Of a stretch of DNA of 64,000 nucleotides, positions 7,968 through 16,466 are shown piece by piece. Source of the stretch: Lachnospiraceae bacterium UBA3273 (GTDB lineage Bacteria; Bacillota; Clostridia; Lachnospirales; Lachnospiraceae); the NCBI GenBank assembly GCA_002362385.1, contig DEUB01000068.1, positions 11,218-75,217 on the forward strand. The letters run 5' to 3'. Made by a program: the position numbers and the translations under genes. The notes beneath the pieces are model-generated. The model was not told the DNA's origin, made no database searches, and was given only the letters and a program-made list of their open reading frames with translations. Each line of letters begins with the position of its first letter. Positions within the stretch are counted from its first letter, which is position 1.

Positions 7968-8897
7968 ATGAAACGAGTTTTAGTAACCGGAGGAGCCGGA
8001 TTTGTAGGTTCCCATCTTTGCGACAGATTAATAAAGGAAGGAAATCACGTTATCTGTCTGGATAATCTGTTTACAGGAAGAAAGACGAATATTGAGCATT
8101 TACTTTCTGAACCTAATTTTGAATTTGTAGAGCATGATATTGTGGAGCCTTTTGAAGCGGATGTGGATCAGATCTATAATCTGGCATGCCCTGCAAGCCC
8201 TCCTTTTTATCAGGAGGATATGGTGGCAACTGCCAAGATCTGTTTTTTAGGCGCTTTAAATATGTTAGAGCTTGCAAAGAAGAACAACGCCCGTATTTTG
8301 CAGGCAAGTACCAGCGAGGTATACGGAGACCCGGAAATGCATCCCCAGAAGGAAAGCTATCGCGGATGCGTGAATCCTGTAGGAATCCGTTCCTGTTATG
8401 ATGAAGGAAAGAGAGTGGCGGAAACCCTGTTCTTTTCCTATCATTTACAGCGTGATGTGGATATCCGTATTATCCGTATTTTTAATACCTATGGCCCCCG
8501 GATGAATCCTGACGACGGGCGTGTGGTCAGCAATTTTATTGTGGAAGCTTTAAAAGGAGAAGATATTACCATCTACGGAGACGGCAGCCAGACAAGGAGT
8601 TTCTGCTATGTGGACGATCTGGTGGAAGGCATCTACCGGATGATGGAAAACGATGATTTCTGTGGCCCGGTCAATTTGGGAAATCCCGGAGAGTTTACTA
8701 TGATAGAGCTTGCCGAAAAGGTACTGAAACTGACGGATTCTAAGAGTAAGCTGATACATTGTCCTCTCCCGGGCGACGATCCTACAAAGAGACGGCCTGA
8801 TATTTCCCTGGCGAAGGAAAAACTGGGCTGGCAGCCGGAAATCAAGCTGGATGAAGGCCTGGTTAAAACCATAGAGTACTTTAGAAGCGTAATATAA
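7968..8897 (+). CDS. uxs: UDP-glucuronate decarboxylase (UDP-xylose synthase)
   Basis: This 309-residue extended SDR starts MKRVLVTGGAGFVGSHL with the NAD-binding GGAGFVG. It contains QASTSEVYGDP with the catalytic Ser/Thr region, the YDEGK active-site Tyr/Lys pair preceded by the IRSCYDEGKR signature of UXS enzymes, and the IRIFNTYGPRM motif. It converts UDP-glucuronate to UDP-xylose through a 4-keto intermediate. UDP-glucuronate would come from the Ugd encoded at 28806-30140. ATG 7968 is chosen over the TTG at 7920 because AAGGAA lies at 7951-7956 and the family begins here. Base composition changes sharply between this gene and its left neighbour. Confidence 0.92.
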   Translation: MKRVLVTGGAGFVGSHLCDRLIKEGNHVICLDNLFTGRKTNIEHLLSEPNFEFVEHDIVEPFEADVDQIYNLACPASPPFYQEDMVATAKICFLGALNMLELAKKNNARILQASTSEVYGDPEMHPQKESYRGCVNPVGIRSCYDEGKRVAETLFFSYHLQRDVDIRIIRIFNTYGPRMNPDDGRVVSNFIVEALKGEDITIYGDGSQTRSFCYVDDLVEGIYRMMENDDFCGPVNLGNPGEFTMIELAEKVLKLTDSKSKLIHCPLPGDDPTKRRPDISLAKEKLGWQPEIKLDEGLVKTIEYFRSVI

Positions 8898-8908
8898 AGA
8901 GGAAAAGC

Positions 8909-10465
8909 ATGCAGAAGGTTATTATCATCGGAGCGGGGCCGGCCGGTCTTACTGCGGGAATTGAATTATTAAAACAGTCGGGAGACATAGAGGTAGTCAT
9001 TTTAGAGGAGACCCAGGAAATAGGCGGTATTTCCCGCACGGTAAAGCATCATGGTAATCGAATGGATATAGGCGGACACCGCTTCTTTTCCAAGGATGAT
9101 GAAGTCATGAGGTGGTGGGACGAACTGATGCCCCGCCAGGGAAAACCGTCCTATGACGACAAGGTACTGGGGAGAAAGGTCCCGCTAAAGAAGGGCGGGC
9201 CCGATCCGGAAAAGGAAGACCGTGTCATGCTGACCCGTAACAGGGTCTCCAGGATCTATTACAAAAAGAAATTTTTTGATTATCCCGTCAAGATGAACCT
9301 TCAGACTATCAGAAATATGGGCTTTCTGACCACCATGGCAGCGGGTTTCAGCTACTTAAGGTCGGTTCTAATAAAGAAAAAGGAAGATTCCCTGGAGAAT
9401 TTCTATATCAACCGTTTCGGGAAGAAACTTTATTCCATGTTCTTTGAAGGTTATACCGAGAAGCTCTGGGGCAGGCATCCCAAGGAGATCGACGCTTCCT
9501 GGGGCGCCCAGAGGGTAAAGGGCTTGTCCATTGTGGCAATTATCAAGGACGTATTCTTTAAGATGTTTCCCGGAAAGAAAAACAGCAAAAAGGTAGAAAC
9601 CTCCCTGATCGAAGAATTTTACTATCCCAAATACGGACCGGGCCAGCTGTGGGAAACTGCGGCGGACAGGTTTGCGGAAATGGGCGGCAGGCTTTTAAAG
9701 GGCTGCCTTGTTACCAATGTAAAGACAAGGGAAGGGAAAGCTTATGCCGTTGTTTTTGAAAGGGACGGCAGTAAAGAGGAGCTTTCGGGGGATTATATCC
9801 TTTCATCCATGCCGCTAAAGGATCTGATAACGGGTATGAATGATGTGCCAAAGCAGATACAAAAATATGCGGCGGGACTGCCTTACAGGGATTTTGTGAC
9901 GGTGGGTCTGCTCCTTGATAAGTTGAATCTGAAAAATGAAACGAAGTTAAAGACTCTGGGCAATATTGTCCCTGACTGTTGGATCTATGTGCAGGACACA
10001 GGAGTGAAGCTGGGGAGGATCCAGATCTTTAATAACTGGTCTCCGTATATGGTGGCTAAGCCGGAAGATACCGTCTGGATCGGTCTGGAGTATTTCTGTA
10101 CGGAGGGAGATAAGTACTGGAAGCTGTCCGAAGAAAAGTGGGCAAAGCTTGGCGCAAAGGAACTTATAAAGATGGGAGTCATTGATTCCGCAGACAAGGT
10201 AAAGGATTATCATAAGGAAACGGTCAAAAAAGCATATCCGGCGTATTTTGACACCTATGACCATATAGATGAGATCATTAAATATCTCGATGGGTTTCAG
10301 AATCTTTACTGCATAGGGAGAAACGGACAGCACAGGTACAATAATATGGACCATTCCATGGCGACGGCCTTTGAAGCGGTCCGCAATATCATAAACGGCG
10401 TCTCCGACAAGCGGAATGTCTGGAACGTGAATACAGAGCAGGAGTATCATGAGGAAAAAGCCTGA
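8909..10465 (+). CDS. FAD-dependent oxidoreductase, UDP-galactopyranose-mutase/protoporphyrinogen-oxidase-like
   Basis: This 518-residue flavoprotein has the dinucleotide-binding IIIGAGPAGLTAG at the start, then EIGGISRTVKHHG and DIGGHRFFSKDDEVMRWW, and a C-terminal FAD-contact region (GRNGQHRYNNMDHSM). This set is shared by UDP-galactopyranose-mutase-like and amine-oxidase-like proteins of polysaccharide loci. The likely substrate is an activated or lipid-linked sugar, but the protein is longer than classic Glf (about 370 residues), so calling it a mutase would be over-reach. It begins 11 bases after uxs and is closed by a bidirectional terminator at 10608-10656. Confidence 0.8.
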   Translation: MQKVIIIGAGPAGLTAGIELLKQSGDIEVVILEETQEIGGISRTVKHHGNRMDIGGHRFFSKDDEVMRWWDELMPRQGKPSYDDKVLGRKVPLKKGGPDPEKEDRVMLTRNRVSRIYYKKKFFDYPVKMNLQTIRNMGFLTTMAAGFSYLRSVLIKKKEDSLENFYINRFGKKLYSMFFEGYTEKLWGRHPKEIDASWGAQRVKGLSIVAIIKDVFFKMFPGKKNSKKVETSLIEEFYYPKYGPGQLWETAADRFAEMGGRLLKGCLVTNVKTREGKAYAVVFERDGSKEELSGDYILSSMPLKDLITGMNDVPKQIQKYAAGLPYRDFVTVGLLLDKLNLKNETKLKTLGNIVPDCWIYVQDTGVKLGRIQIFNNWSPYMVAKPEDTVWIGLEYFCTEGDKYWKLSEEKWAKLGAKELIKMGVIDSADKVKDYHKETVKKAYPAYFDTYDHIDEIIKYLDGFQNLYCIGRNGQHRYNNMDHSMATAFEAVRNIINGVSDKRNVWNVNTEQEYHEEKA

Positions 10466-10607
10466 TAACAAAAAATTGCAATTGTCGACGGATTTTGCTT
10501 TACAAGAGAATGAGAAGATGTTACTTTATTAACATAACCGCACGCAAAACACAACATCTTGAATAAGAAAAAAGAAAAAACACAAATTATAGTAAATAAG
10601 AAGAAAA

Positions 10608-10656
10608 AGAACGCCTTTGGAGTTTTGTGCGGTTAACTCTGAAGGCGTTCTTTTTT
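10608..10656. terminator. Bidirectional rho-independent terminator between convergent genes
   Basis: A ten-base stem, AGAACGCCTT (10608-10617) with AAGGCGTTCT (10642-10651), encloses a 24-base loop. It is followed by a T-run on the plus strand and preceded by an A-rich run that serves as the T-run on the minus strand. It sits between the flavoprotein gene (+) and the SDR gene (-). The loop also carries a segment (TTTTGTGCGGTTAA) imperfectly complementary to 10530-10545, which could form a longer structure. Confidence 0.8.
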
Positions 10657-10674
10657 ATCATAAAGTTTAATTGT

Positions 10675-11649
10675 TTAATCGGAAAGGTTCCCCATTTCCG
10701 CCACCATATCCCTCAAGGTATCCTCCAAAGAGATTTCCGGTCTCCAGCCTAATTGCTCCGTAATCTTATCATGGGAACCGATTATGACGCGGTTGTCATC
10801 GGGACGGACAAATTCGGGATTTACTTTGGTTCTGATATCCGTTTCCGTGATCCTGGCAATGACCTCAATCACTTCCGATAAGGGAACTCCTTTGCCCGAA
10901 CAGATATTATAGATTTCTCCGGGGGTTCCTTCGGTAAGCAGGAGATAGTAAGCCTTTACCACATCCCTGACATCAACAAAGTCCCTGATGATCATAGTGT
11001 CGCCTGTTTCGATCATGCCCGCTTTCGCCCCGCTGTTTTTGATGTTTAAGATTCGTCTTATAAAGCTTGGTACCACAAACCGCTCGTCCTGCCAGGGCCC
11101 GATATGGTTAAAAGAACGGGTCAGAATGATGTTGAGATGATAATGATCTACGAAAACCCGGGACAACATTTCCTGGGAAATCCGGGCTACCGCATAGGGG
11201 CTGACCGGTGTCAAATGCATATCCTCCTTAAGGGGAAGCTGCTCTTTGGAAACATTGCCGTATTCCTCGGAGGAACCGATGGATAAGATCCGGCAAGTCA
11301 AGCCGGCTTCCTTTAATGCGCTTGTAAGATTTAAGAAAATATGTGTGTTGTTGATAAAGCAGTCTTCGGGGTGCTGCCAGCTGTAGGCAACGCTGCTGAA
11401 GGAAGCAAGATGAAGAATATAGTCCGGTGCAAACTCTGTAAGGACCGTTTTTAACTCATCTCTATTTAATAAATTGACTTTCCGGAACTGAATGTCTAAC
11501 TTATCCTTGTATACGGAGCAGTCAAAAGCAGGTTCCTTGATGTCTACGCCGCATACTTCATAAGCTTCGGAACGTTCATATAAATATTGTAGAAAATGTC
11601 TGCCAACAAAACCGGAAAAGCCGGTAATCAAAAATTTTTTGCCATTCAT
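10675..11649 (-). CDS. NAD-dependent epimerase/dehydratase, GDP-4-keto-6-deoxymannose reductase-like
   Basis: This 324-residue extended SDR starts MNGKKFLITGFSGFVGRH (NAD-binding GxxGxxG). It has SIGSSEEYGNV for the catalytic Ser, SPYAVARISQEML for the active-site Tyr, and RSFNHIGPWQ typical of Rmd/Gmd relatives. Paired with the divergent gmd, it should reduce the 4-keto intermediate to GDP-rhamnose or a related deoxyhexose. The Tyr motif reads YAVAR rather than the usual YxxxK; as far as I recall this Arg is seen in clostridial members, so it may be a family trait. The Met at 11649 is preferred over an upstream start because GAGGAAAA precedes it and the Rossmann fold begins there. Confidence 0.82.
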   Translation of the reverse strand: MNGKKFLITGFSGFVGRHFLQYLYERSEAYEVCGVDIKEPAFDCSVYKDKLDIQFRKVNLLNRDELKTVLTEFAPDYILHLASFSSVAYSWQHPEDCFINNTHIFLNLTSALKEAGLTCRILSIGSSEEYGNVSKEQLPLKEDMHLTPVSPYAVARISQEMLSRVFVDHYHLNIILTRSFNHIGPWQDERFVVPSFIRRILNIKNSGAKAGMIETGDTMIIRDFVDVRDVVKAYYLLLTEGTPGEIYNICSGKGVPLSEVIEVIARITETDIRTKVNPEFVRPDDNRVIIGSHDKITEQLGWRPEISLEDTLRDMVAEMGNLSD

Positions 11650-11702
11650 GTATTTTTCCTCTCTTACATGCAAAATGCAGGTCATAGAAATAAACATTAT
11701 CA

Positions 11703-11787
11703 TTTTATTATAGAACCCTGAATAAATCAAGTAATTGAGAAGGAACTTCCCACAAAGCCTTGATTTATTTCAGGTTCTATAATAAAA
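11703..11787. promoter_or_regulatory. 29-bp inverted repeat in the divergent gmd/reductase promoter region
   Basis: The arms 11703-11731 and 11759-11787 are near-perfect inverted copies (two or three mismatches) separated by 27 bases. Each carries TATAAT near its outer end when read outward towards its gene, so both divergent genes appear to have the same upstream element and -10 box in mirror image. No good -35 hexamer sits at 17 bases in either arm, which would fit activator-dependent promoters or a shared operator. A terminator-like role is less likely because no T-run follows. Confidence 0.55.
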
Positions 11788-11827
11788 TTATCACAGTTGT
11801 TTATACTGTATATTATGGAGGAAGTAA

Positions 11828-12865
11828 TTGAGAATGAAAAATGCGTTGATTACAGGAATTAATGGTCAGGACGGTTCTTATCTGGCAGAACTGCTGTTGG
11901 AAAAGGGATACAATGTATATGGTATCATGAGAAGAAAATCCGTTGTGGATTACGGCAATGTTGAGCATATTAAAGATAAAATCAAATTTATATATGCGGA
12001 TATGACTGATGTGGTATCTTTGGTAAACGCTATGAAGGTTTCCGATGCCGATGAGGTTTACAATCTGGCGGCACAATCCTTTGTGGCTACATCATGGGAG
12101 CAGCCTTTGGCGACGGCCCAGATCGACGCCTTAGGCGTTACCAATATGCTGGAGGCGATCCGCATGGTAAAGCCCTCCTGTAAATTCTATCAGGCGTCCA
12201 CGTCCGAAATGTTCGGTCTGGTACAGGAGATTCCCCAGAAGGAAACCACTCCTTTTTATCCGAGAAGCCCTTATGGAGTTGCAAAGGTATACGGGCACTG
12301 GATTACCAAAAACTACAGGGAAAGCTACGGTATGTTTGCATGCAGCGGGATTCTTTTCAACCACGAGTCCGAGAGAAGAGGAAAAGAATTCGTTACCCGT
12401 AAGATTACCGATGCGGTGGCAAGGATCAAGTTAGGCATCCAGGATCATGTGGAACTGGGAAATTTAAGCTCCAAGCGTGACTGGGGTCATTCCAAGGATT
12501 ATGTATATGCTATGTGGCTGATGCTTCAGCAGGATAAGCCGGATGACTATGTAGTGGCTACAGGCGAGACAAGGACCGTAAGGGAATTTGTGGAGACGGC
12601 TTTTGCCAAAGCGGGAATAGAAGTGGAGTTTTCCGGCGAAGGCATGAATGAGATCGGAACGGACAAGGCTACCGGTAAGGTGGTCGTAAAGGTAAATCCC
12701 GATTTCTTCCGTCCGGCAGAAGTGGATATTCTCATCGGAGATCCCACCAAGGCCGATACGGTATTGGGCTGGGAAAGAAAGATCAAGTTTGACGAGCTGG
12801 TTGAACGTATGGTAAAAAATGATCTGGAATTAGTGGAAAAAGAAATTGCTTACAACAATTTATAA
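11828..12865 (+). CDS. gmd: GDP-mannose 4,6-dehydratase
   Basis: This protein of about 345 residues has the classic Gmd features: ALITGINGQDGSYLAELL at the N-terminus, AAQSFVATSWEQP, QASTSEMFGLVQEIPQKE with the catalytic Thr/Glu, SPYGVAKVYGHW with Tyr and Lys, and LFNHESERRGKEFVTRK, all diagnostic for the family. It makes GDP-4-keto-6-deoxymannose, which the divergent reductase can use. No GDP-mannose synthesis genes (manA, manC) are in the window. GGAGG at 11817-11821 suits the TTG at 11828 (six bases); ATG 11834 is the alternative. A large stem-loop follows at 12878-12958. Confidence 0.93.
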   Translation: MRMKNALITGINGQDGSYLAELLLEKGYNVYGIMRRKSVVDYGNVEHIKDKIKFIYADMTDVVSLVNAMKVSDADEVYNLAAQSFVATSWEQPLATAQIDALGVTNMLEAIRMVKPSCKFYQASTSEMFGLVQEIPQKETTPFYPRSPYGVAKVYGHWITKNYRESYGMFACSGILFNHESERRGKEFVTRKITDAVARIKLGIQDHVELGNLSSKRDWGHSKDYVYAMWLMLQQDKPDDYVVATGETRTVREFVETAFAKAGIEVEFSGEGMNEIGTDKATGKVVVKVNPDFFRPAEVDILIGDPTKADTVLGWERKIKFDELVERMVKNDLELVEKEIAYNNL

Positions 12866-12877
12866 AATGTGAACGAC

Positions 12878-12958
12878 ATACCTCAATTCAAATCTTTTTA
12901 TGGCTTCAGGATAAAGATCCCGCTTTATCGGTTTTGCAGAATGTTTGAATTGAGGTAT
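12878..12958. repeat. Nested stem-loop: 15-bp inverted repeat enclosing a small hairpin
   Basis: ATACCTCAATTCAAA at 12878-12892 is the perfect reverse complement of 12944-12958. The 51-base interior contains a second hairpin, GATAAAG (12910-12916) with CTTTATC (12923-12929). The outer stem is followed by ATATTTTTGGAGGAG, so the T-run runs straight into the MBOAT ribosome site. This could terminate gmd transcription or regulate read-through into the acylation genes. I do not recognise a known riboswitch. Confidence 0.5.
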
Positions 12959-12974
12959 ATTTTTGGAGGAGTGT

Positions 12975-14441
12975 ATGAACTTTAATTCACAGGCCTTTTT
13001 ATTATTTTTCCCGATTGTTGTACTGGTTCATTACATAATTCCCCAAAAAGTGCGTTATATTTGGCTGTTGTTTGCCAGTTACTACTTTTACATGAGCTGG
13101 AATCCCAAATATGCTTTTTTGATGGCGATAGTAACGATAACGACATGGCTGGCAGGAAATCTTCTTGAAAAGTATAGAAGCAGGTCTGAACTTAATAGAA
13201 AAATAATCATTGCAGCATGTATTGTTTTCAATCTGTGTATATTGGGAGTATTTAAATATCTTGGTTTTGTGATAGAAAATATGAGAAAAGCGGCATATGT
13301 ATTGCAGCTGGCCTTTAGTGCTCCGACAGTTGACATAATATTGCCGGTGGGCATTTCATTTTATACTTTTCAGGCTATAGGATATGTAATAGATGTATAT
13401 CGTGGAGATGTGAAGGCGGAAAGGAACGTTTTAAAGTATGGACTGTTTATTTCGTTTTTTCCACAATTAGTTGCAGGCCCCATTGAACGAAGCAAAAACT
13501 TATTAAAGCAGATAAACGAAGAAAATGATTTTGATTATCAAAATGCCAGGAATGGGCTTTTGTTGATGATGTGGGGATTTTTTGAGAAAATAGCGGTAGC
13601 GGACAAGGCTGCAGTAATTGTAGATTCGATTTATTCAAATTACATGGATTACAGCGGGTCTGTCATTATGCTGGCGACTGTTTTATTTGCATTTCAGATA
13701 TATTGCGATTTTGGCGGATATAGTCATATCGCTATCGGGGCTGCAAAGGTTCTGGGAATTCATCTGTCGGATAATTTCAGGCAGCCTTATTATGCTGTGA
13801 GCATTAAAGACTTTTGGAAAAGATGGCATATATCGTTATCAAACTGGCTGAGAGATTATTTGTATATTCCACTGGGCGGAAATCGGGGCGGTAAACTGTT
13901 AAAAAACAGAAATCTTTTGATAACTTTCATGATTAGCGGGTTATGGCACGGCGCAGGATGGAATTATATTGTTTGGGGAGGATTGCATGGCTTTTATTCT
14001 GTAATGAGCGGAATGACACAGGCAATCAGGAAAAAATGCGTGCAGATTTTGAGGATCAACACAAAATGTTTTAGCTGGCGACTGTTTCAAAGAAGTATCA
14101 CATTTGCGTTAGTAACCTTTGCATGGATGTTTTTTAGAGCATCGGGAATGCGGGATGCTGTTGATATGTTGGGACTGGTTATATTTCGATTTGATTTTTC
14201 GCATCTTTTCAGGCAAAATGTCTTTTTGCTGAGTTCAAACAGACAGTTGACCGCAGGGATTTTATTGATAATGATGGTCGATGGAATGAATGTGCGGGGG
14301 TATCGTGTGAGGGAGCTGTTGGATAAACAAAATATTATTTTCCGATGGCTGTGCTACATAGCGCTCCTTCTTTACCTTTTGATCTGTGTATTACAGAATT
14401 ACGGCGCTCCTGCGTCCCGGTTTATTTATTTTCAGTTTTAA
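12975..14441 (+). CDS. MBOAT-family O-acyltransferase (AlgI/DltB-like)
   Basis: This 488-residue membrane-bound O-acyltransferase has about eleven hydrophobic segments, the DFWKRWHISLSNWLRDYLY motif near residue 275, and the catalytic His in SGLWHGAGWNYIVWGGLHG. Members transfer acyl (often acetyl) groups across the membrane onto exported polysaccharide. The next gene encodes an SGNH-like exoprotein, the usual partner. GGAGGA at 12965-12970 fixes the ATG at 12975. The gene and its partner look more AT-rich than the flanking sugar genes, suggesting they form a separately acquired pair. Confidence 0.92.
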   Translation: MNFNSQAFLLFFPIVVLVHYIIPQKVRYIWLLFASYYFYMSWNPKYAFLMAIVTITTWLAGNLLEKYRSRSELNRKIIIAACIVFNLCILGVFKYLGFVIENMRKAAYVLQLAFSAPTVDIILPVGISFYTFQAIGYVIDVYRGDVKAERNVLKYGLFISFFPQLVAGPIERSKNLLKQINEENDFDYQNARNGLLLMMWGFFEKIAVADKAAVIVDSIYSNYMDYSGSVIMLATVLFAFQIYCDFGGYSHIAIGAAKVLGIHLSDNFRQPYYAVSIKDFWKRWHISLSNWLRDYLYIPLGGNRGGKLLKNRNLLITFMISGLWHGAGWNYIVWGGLHGFYSVMSGMTQAIRKKCVQILRINTKCFSWRLFQRSITFALVTFAWMFFRASGMRDAVDMLGLVIFRFDFSHLFRQNVFLLSSNRQLTAGILLIMMVDGMNVRGYRVRELLDKQNIIFRWLCYIALLLYLLICVLQNYGAPASRFIYFQF

Positions 14442-14455
14442 TGGAGAAAAGCCCG

Positions 14456-15397
14456 ATGAAAAAATTTGTAATCAAGGTGTGTGTTTTTATCATAGTGTTT
14501 CTGTCCATTGTGATCGGTCTGGATTATCTTTCAATGACAGAGCAATATCGTATGCCGTTGGCAAAACTTACAAATAGTGAAGATTATATATCCGTTAATG
14601 TAGGGCCGGATGAAATCAAACCATATATTAAAAAAGCGGGGGAAACCAATGAATATACACAGCTGATCATTGGAGACAGCGTCTGCCGTCAAATGTTTGA
14701 CGGTCTTCAGCAATATAACAGCGAAATTTGTATCCTTGGAAGTAACGGGTCGGTAACGATGACAGGGCAGTATATCCTGGCAAAATTGTTTATAGAAAGT
14801 CATCCGGAAACAACGGATATCTGGCTGATCGTCCTGCCCACGGCATTAAAAGGCGGCTTTGGTCTGCGTTACGGCTATCAATATGCAGTAATGCCGTTTG
14901 TGGAAACCGATACGCTGCAATATCTGGAGCAGGATACGATTGATGAGATGGCGGATATTTATGGACGGTTTTTCTTGAGGAAGGACGTGGTCTATGCGAT
15001 TGACCGCTCAGGAATAAACCGGAAAATATATTTAAATGCGTTAAGTAAAAAGGAACAAGTGCAGGGAGCTGAGGTTGGAGAAATGTCTGTTTTATATATT
15101 TGCAAAATAATGGAGTTGTGCGAAGAAAATGATATCAGGCTTCATATGCTTCCTGGGCCGGTATCGGACGCCAATGAGGATAGTGAATATATGTGCGAAC
15201 TTGCAAAAGAATATAGTATATCTCCGTTGATGGAGATGTTTCCCGAATATTTAAATCAGATTAAATATTATCCGGCAGAGCAATTTGGAGACGGGCTTCA
15301 TTTTAGCGGAGATTATGCCAACCAGCAGCAATATAATAAAAAAATATGGGAAATATATGGAGAGAGCGGGCTTATGGAATTTCTCCGGACGGAATAA
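14456..15397 (+). CDS. Membrane-anchored SGNH/DltD-like protein, MBOAT partner
   Basis: This protein of about 313 residues has an N-terminal signal-anchor (residues 2-22) and an extracytoplasmic domain with LIIGDSVCRQM (block I GDS with the nucleophile Ser) and a late DGLHFSGDYA (block V Asp-x-x-His). The catalytic Ser, Asp and His of SGNH hydrolases and AlgX/AlgJ-type acetyltransferases are therefore visible. It likely receives the acyl group delivered by the MBOAT protein and places it on the glycan. GGAG at 14443-14446 supports ATG 14456, 15 bases after the MBOAT stop. Confidence 0.72.
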   Translation: MKKFVIKVCVFIIVFLSIVIGLDYLSMTEQYRMPLAKLTNSEDYISVNVGPDEIKPYIKKAGETNEYTQLIIGDSVCRQMFDGLQQYNSEICILGSNGSVTMTGQYILAKLFIESHPETTDIWLIVLPTALKGGFGLRYGYQYAVMPFVETDTLQYLEQDTIDEMADIYGRFFLRKDVVYAIDRSGINRKIYLNALSKKEQVQGAEVGEMSVLYICKIMELCEENDIRLHMLPGPVSDANEDSEYMCELAKEYSISPLMEMFPEYLNQIKYYPAEQFGDGLHFSGDYANQQQYNKKIWEIYGESGLMEFLRTE

Positions 15398-15409
15398 TGA
15401 GGATGAGAA

Positions 15410-16426
15410 ATGTTTGATTTAAAACACTTTTTAAGCATATTTTGTATATTTGAAATAATCTGTGTACCTGCGATTTTTTTGCGGGCAAAGCTGGTAACGG
15501 TTATTGTGTTATTTCTTTTGGCATTGACCGCTTATGCCGTTATATTTTGGAGGGTAAAGGGAGGCTGCCGACGGATCAGGGAGCAGAAAGAAGACAGACG
15601 AATTACGGATGCCGTCCCGAGAAGGCTTTTGGTTTTGTGTGTATTGTGTATTCTGTTCCAGATAATCCTGGTAACCGGCTACAGACATACGGATGATGAC
15701 GACGCATGGTATCTGGGACTGGCTGTTTCCGCCTATGAGACGGGGGAAATGTTCGCCTTTTCCCCCTATACGGGAAATCCTATGGAGTTAGCTGACGGAG
15801 GGGATTATGTACTTTCACCCCTGCCTGTTTTGTGGGCGTCATTGGGGAAAATGTTTCATATTCATCCCACGATCCTGGCCCACACGGTCGTGCCGGTATT
15901 TATGCTTTTTCTGGCTTACTATGTCTATTGGCTTCTGGGAAAAAGACTGTTTGGACAAAAGGGCGAAGATACGGGCGCGGCGGCATTCCTGCTGTTTATG
16001 AATGTCTTAAATCTTTTCGGCTTTTATTCAACCAGGACAAGCGGCACCTTTCTGTTGTTCAGAAGCTGGCAGGGGAAGGCAGTATTCTGCGCCATCTTAG
16101 TGCCCTGTCTGTTTTATTATTTCCTGGGGCTTTTAAAAAGCCGGGAATCACAAGATATTCCGAAAAAAAGGACGCCTGAAGGAAACAAAGAAACGGCAGT
16201 AAATAACGATATAACGGGTGAAAGGCAGGAGATGCTCGGCATCTATCTGACCATGGGCGCGGGCTGCCTCGCCTCCTTCTCGGCGGCGGCTTTGATGCCC
16301 CTCCTTTTATTTGCCATGGCTTTGACTTATGCCGTAGCAAGACATTCCCTAAAGGTGCCTCTGAAAATGTGTGGGGCCGCCATACCAAATGTGATTTTGA
16401 TAGGAATTTATGTGTTTCTTTTGTAA
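15410..16426 (+). CDS. N-terminal part of a DUF6077-like polytopic membrane protein (gene split)
   Basis: These 338 residues begin with membrane helices. They carry RHTDDDDAWYLGLAVSAYETG, then MFAFSPYTG, the acidic-loop signature I associate with DUF6077-type proteins, also seen at 23732-25180. The frame stops at TAA 16424-16426 in the middle of a hydrophobic helix, which is unusual for a complete protein. The following gene at 16467 encodes what looks like the missing C-terminal half in another frame. The function of the family is unknown; the topology suggests a GT-C-like sugar transferase. It is probably a broken gene unless the halves work as two polypeptides. Confidence 0.6.
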   Translation: MFDLKHFLSIFCIFEIICVPAIFLRAKLVTVIVLFLLALTAYAVIFWRVKGGCRRIREQKEDRRITDAVPRRLLVLCVLCILFQIILVTGYRHTDDDDAWYLGLAVSAYETGEMFAFSPYTGNPMELADGGDYVLSPLPVLWASLGKMFHIHPTILAHTVVPVFMLFLAYYVYWLLGKRLFGQKGEDTGAAAFLLFMNVLNLFGFYSTRTSGTFLLFRSWQGKAVFCAILVPCLFYYFLGLLKSRESQDIPKKRTPEGNKETAVNNDITGERQEMLGIYLTMGAGCLASFSAAALMPLLLFAMALTYAVARHSLKVPLKMCGAAIPNVILIGIYVFLL

Positions 16427-16466
16427 GAACATTTTTGTTTATATAGCAGAACAGGGATAAAACGAT

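Noticed and set aside
9947..10471. 174-residue reverse frame opposite the flavoprotein
   Set aside because: The flavoprotein motifs on the plus strand are decisive, and this frame has no ribosome site.
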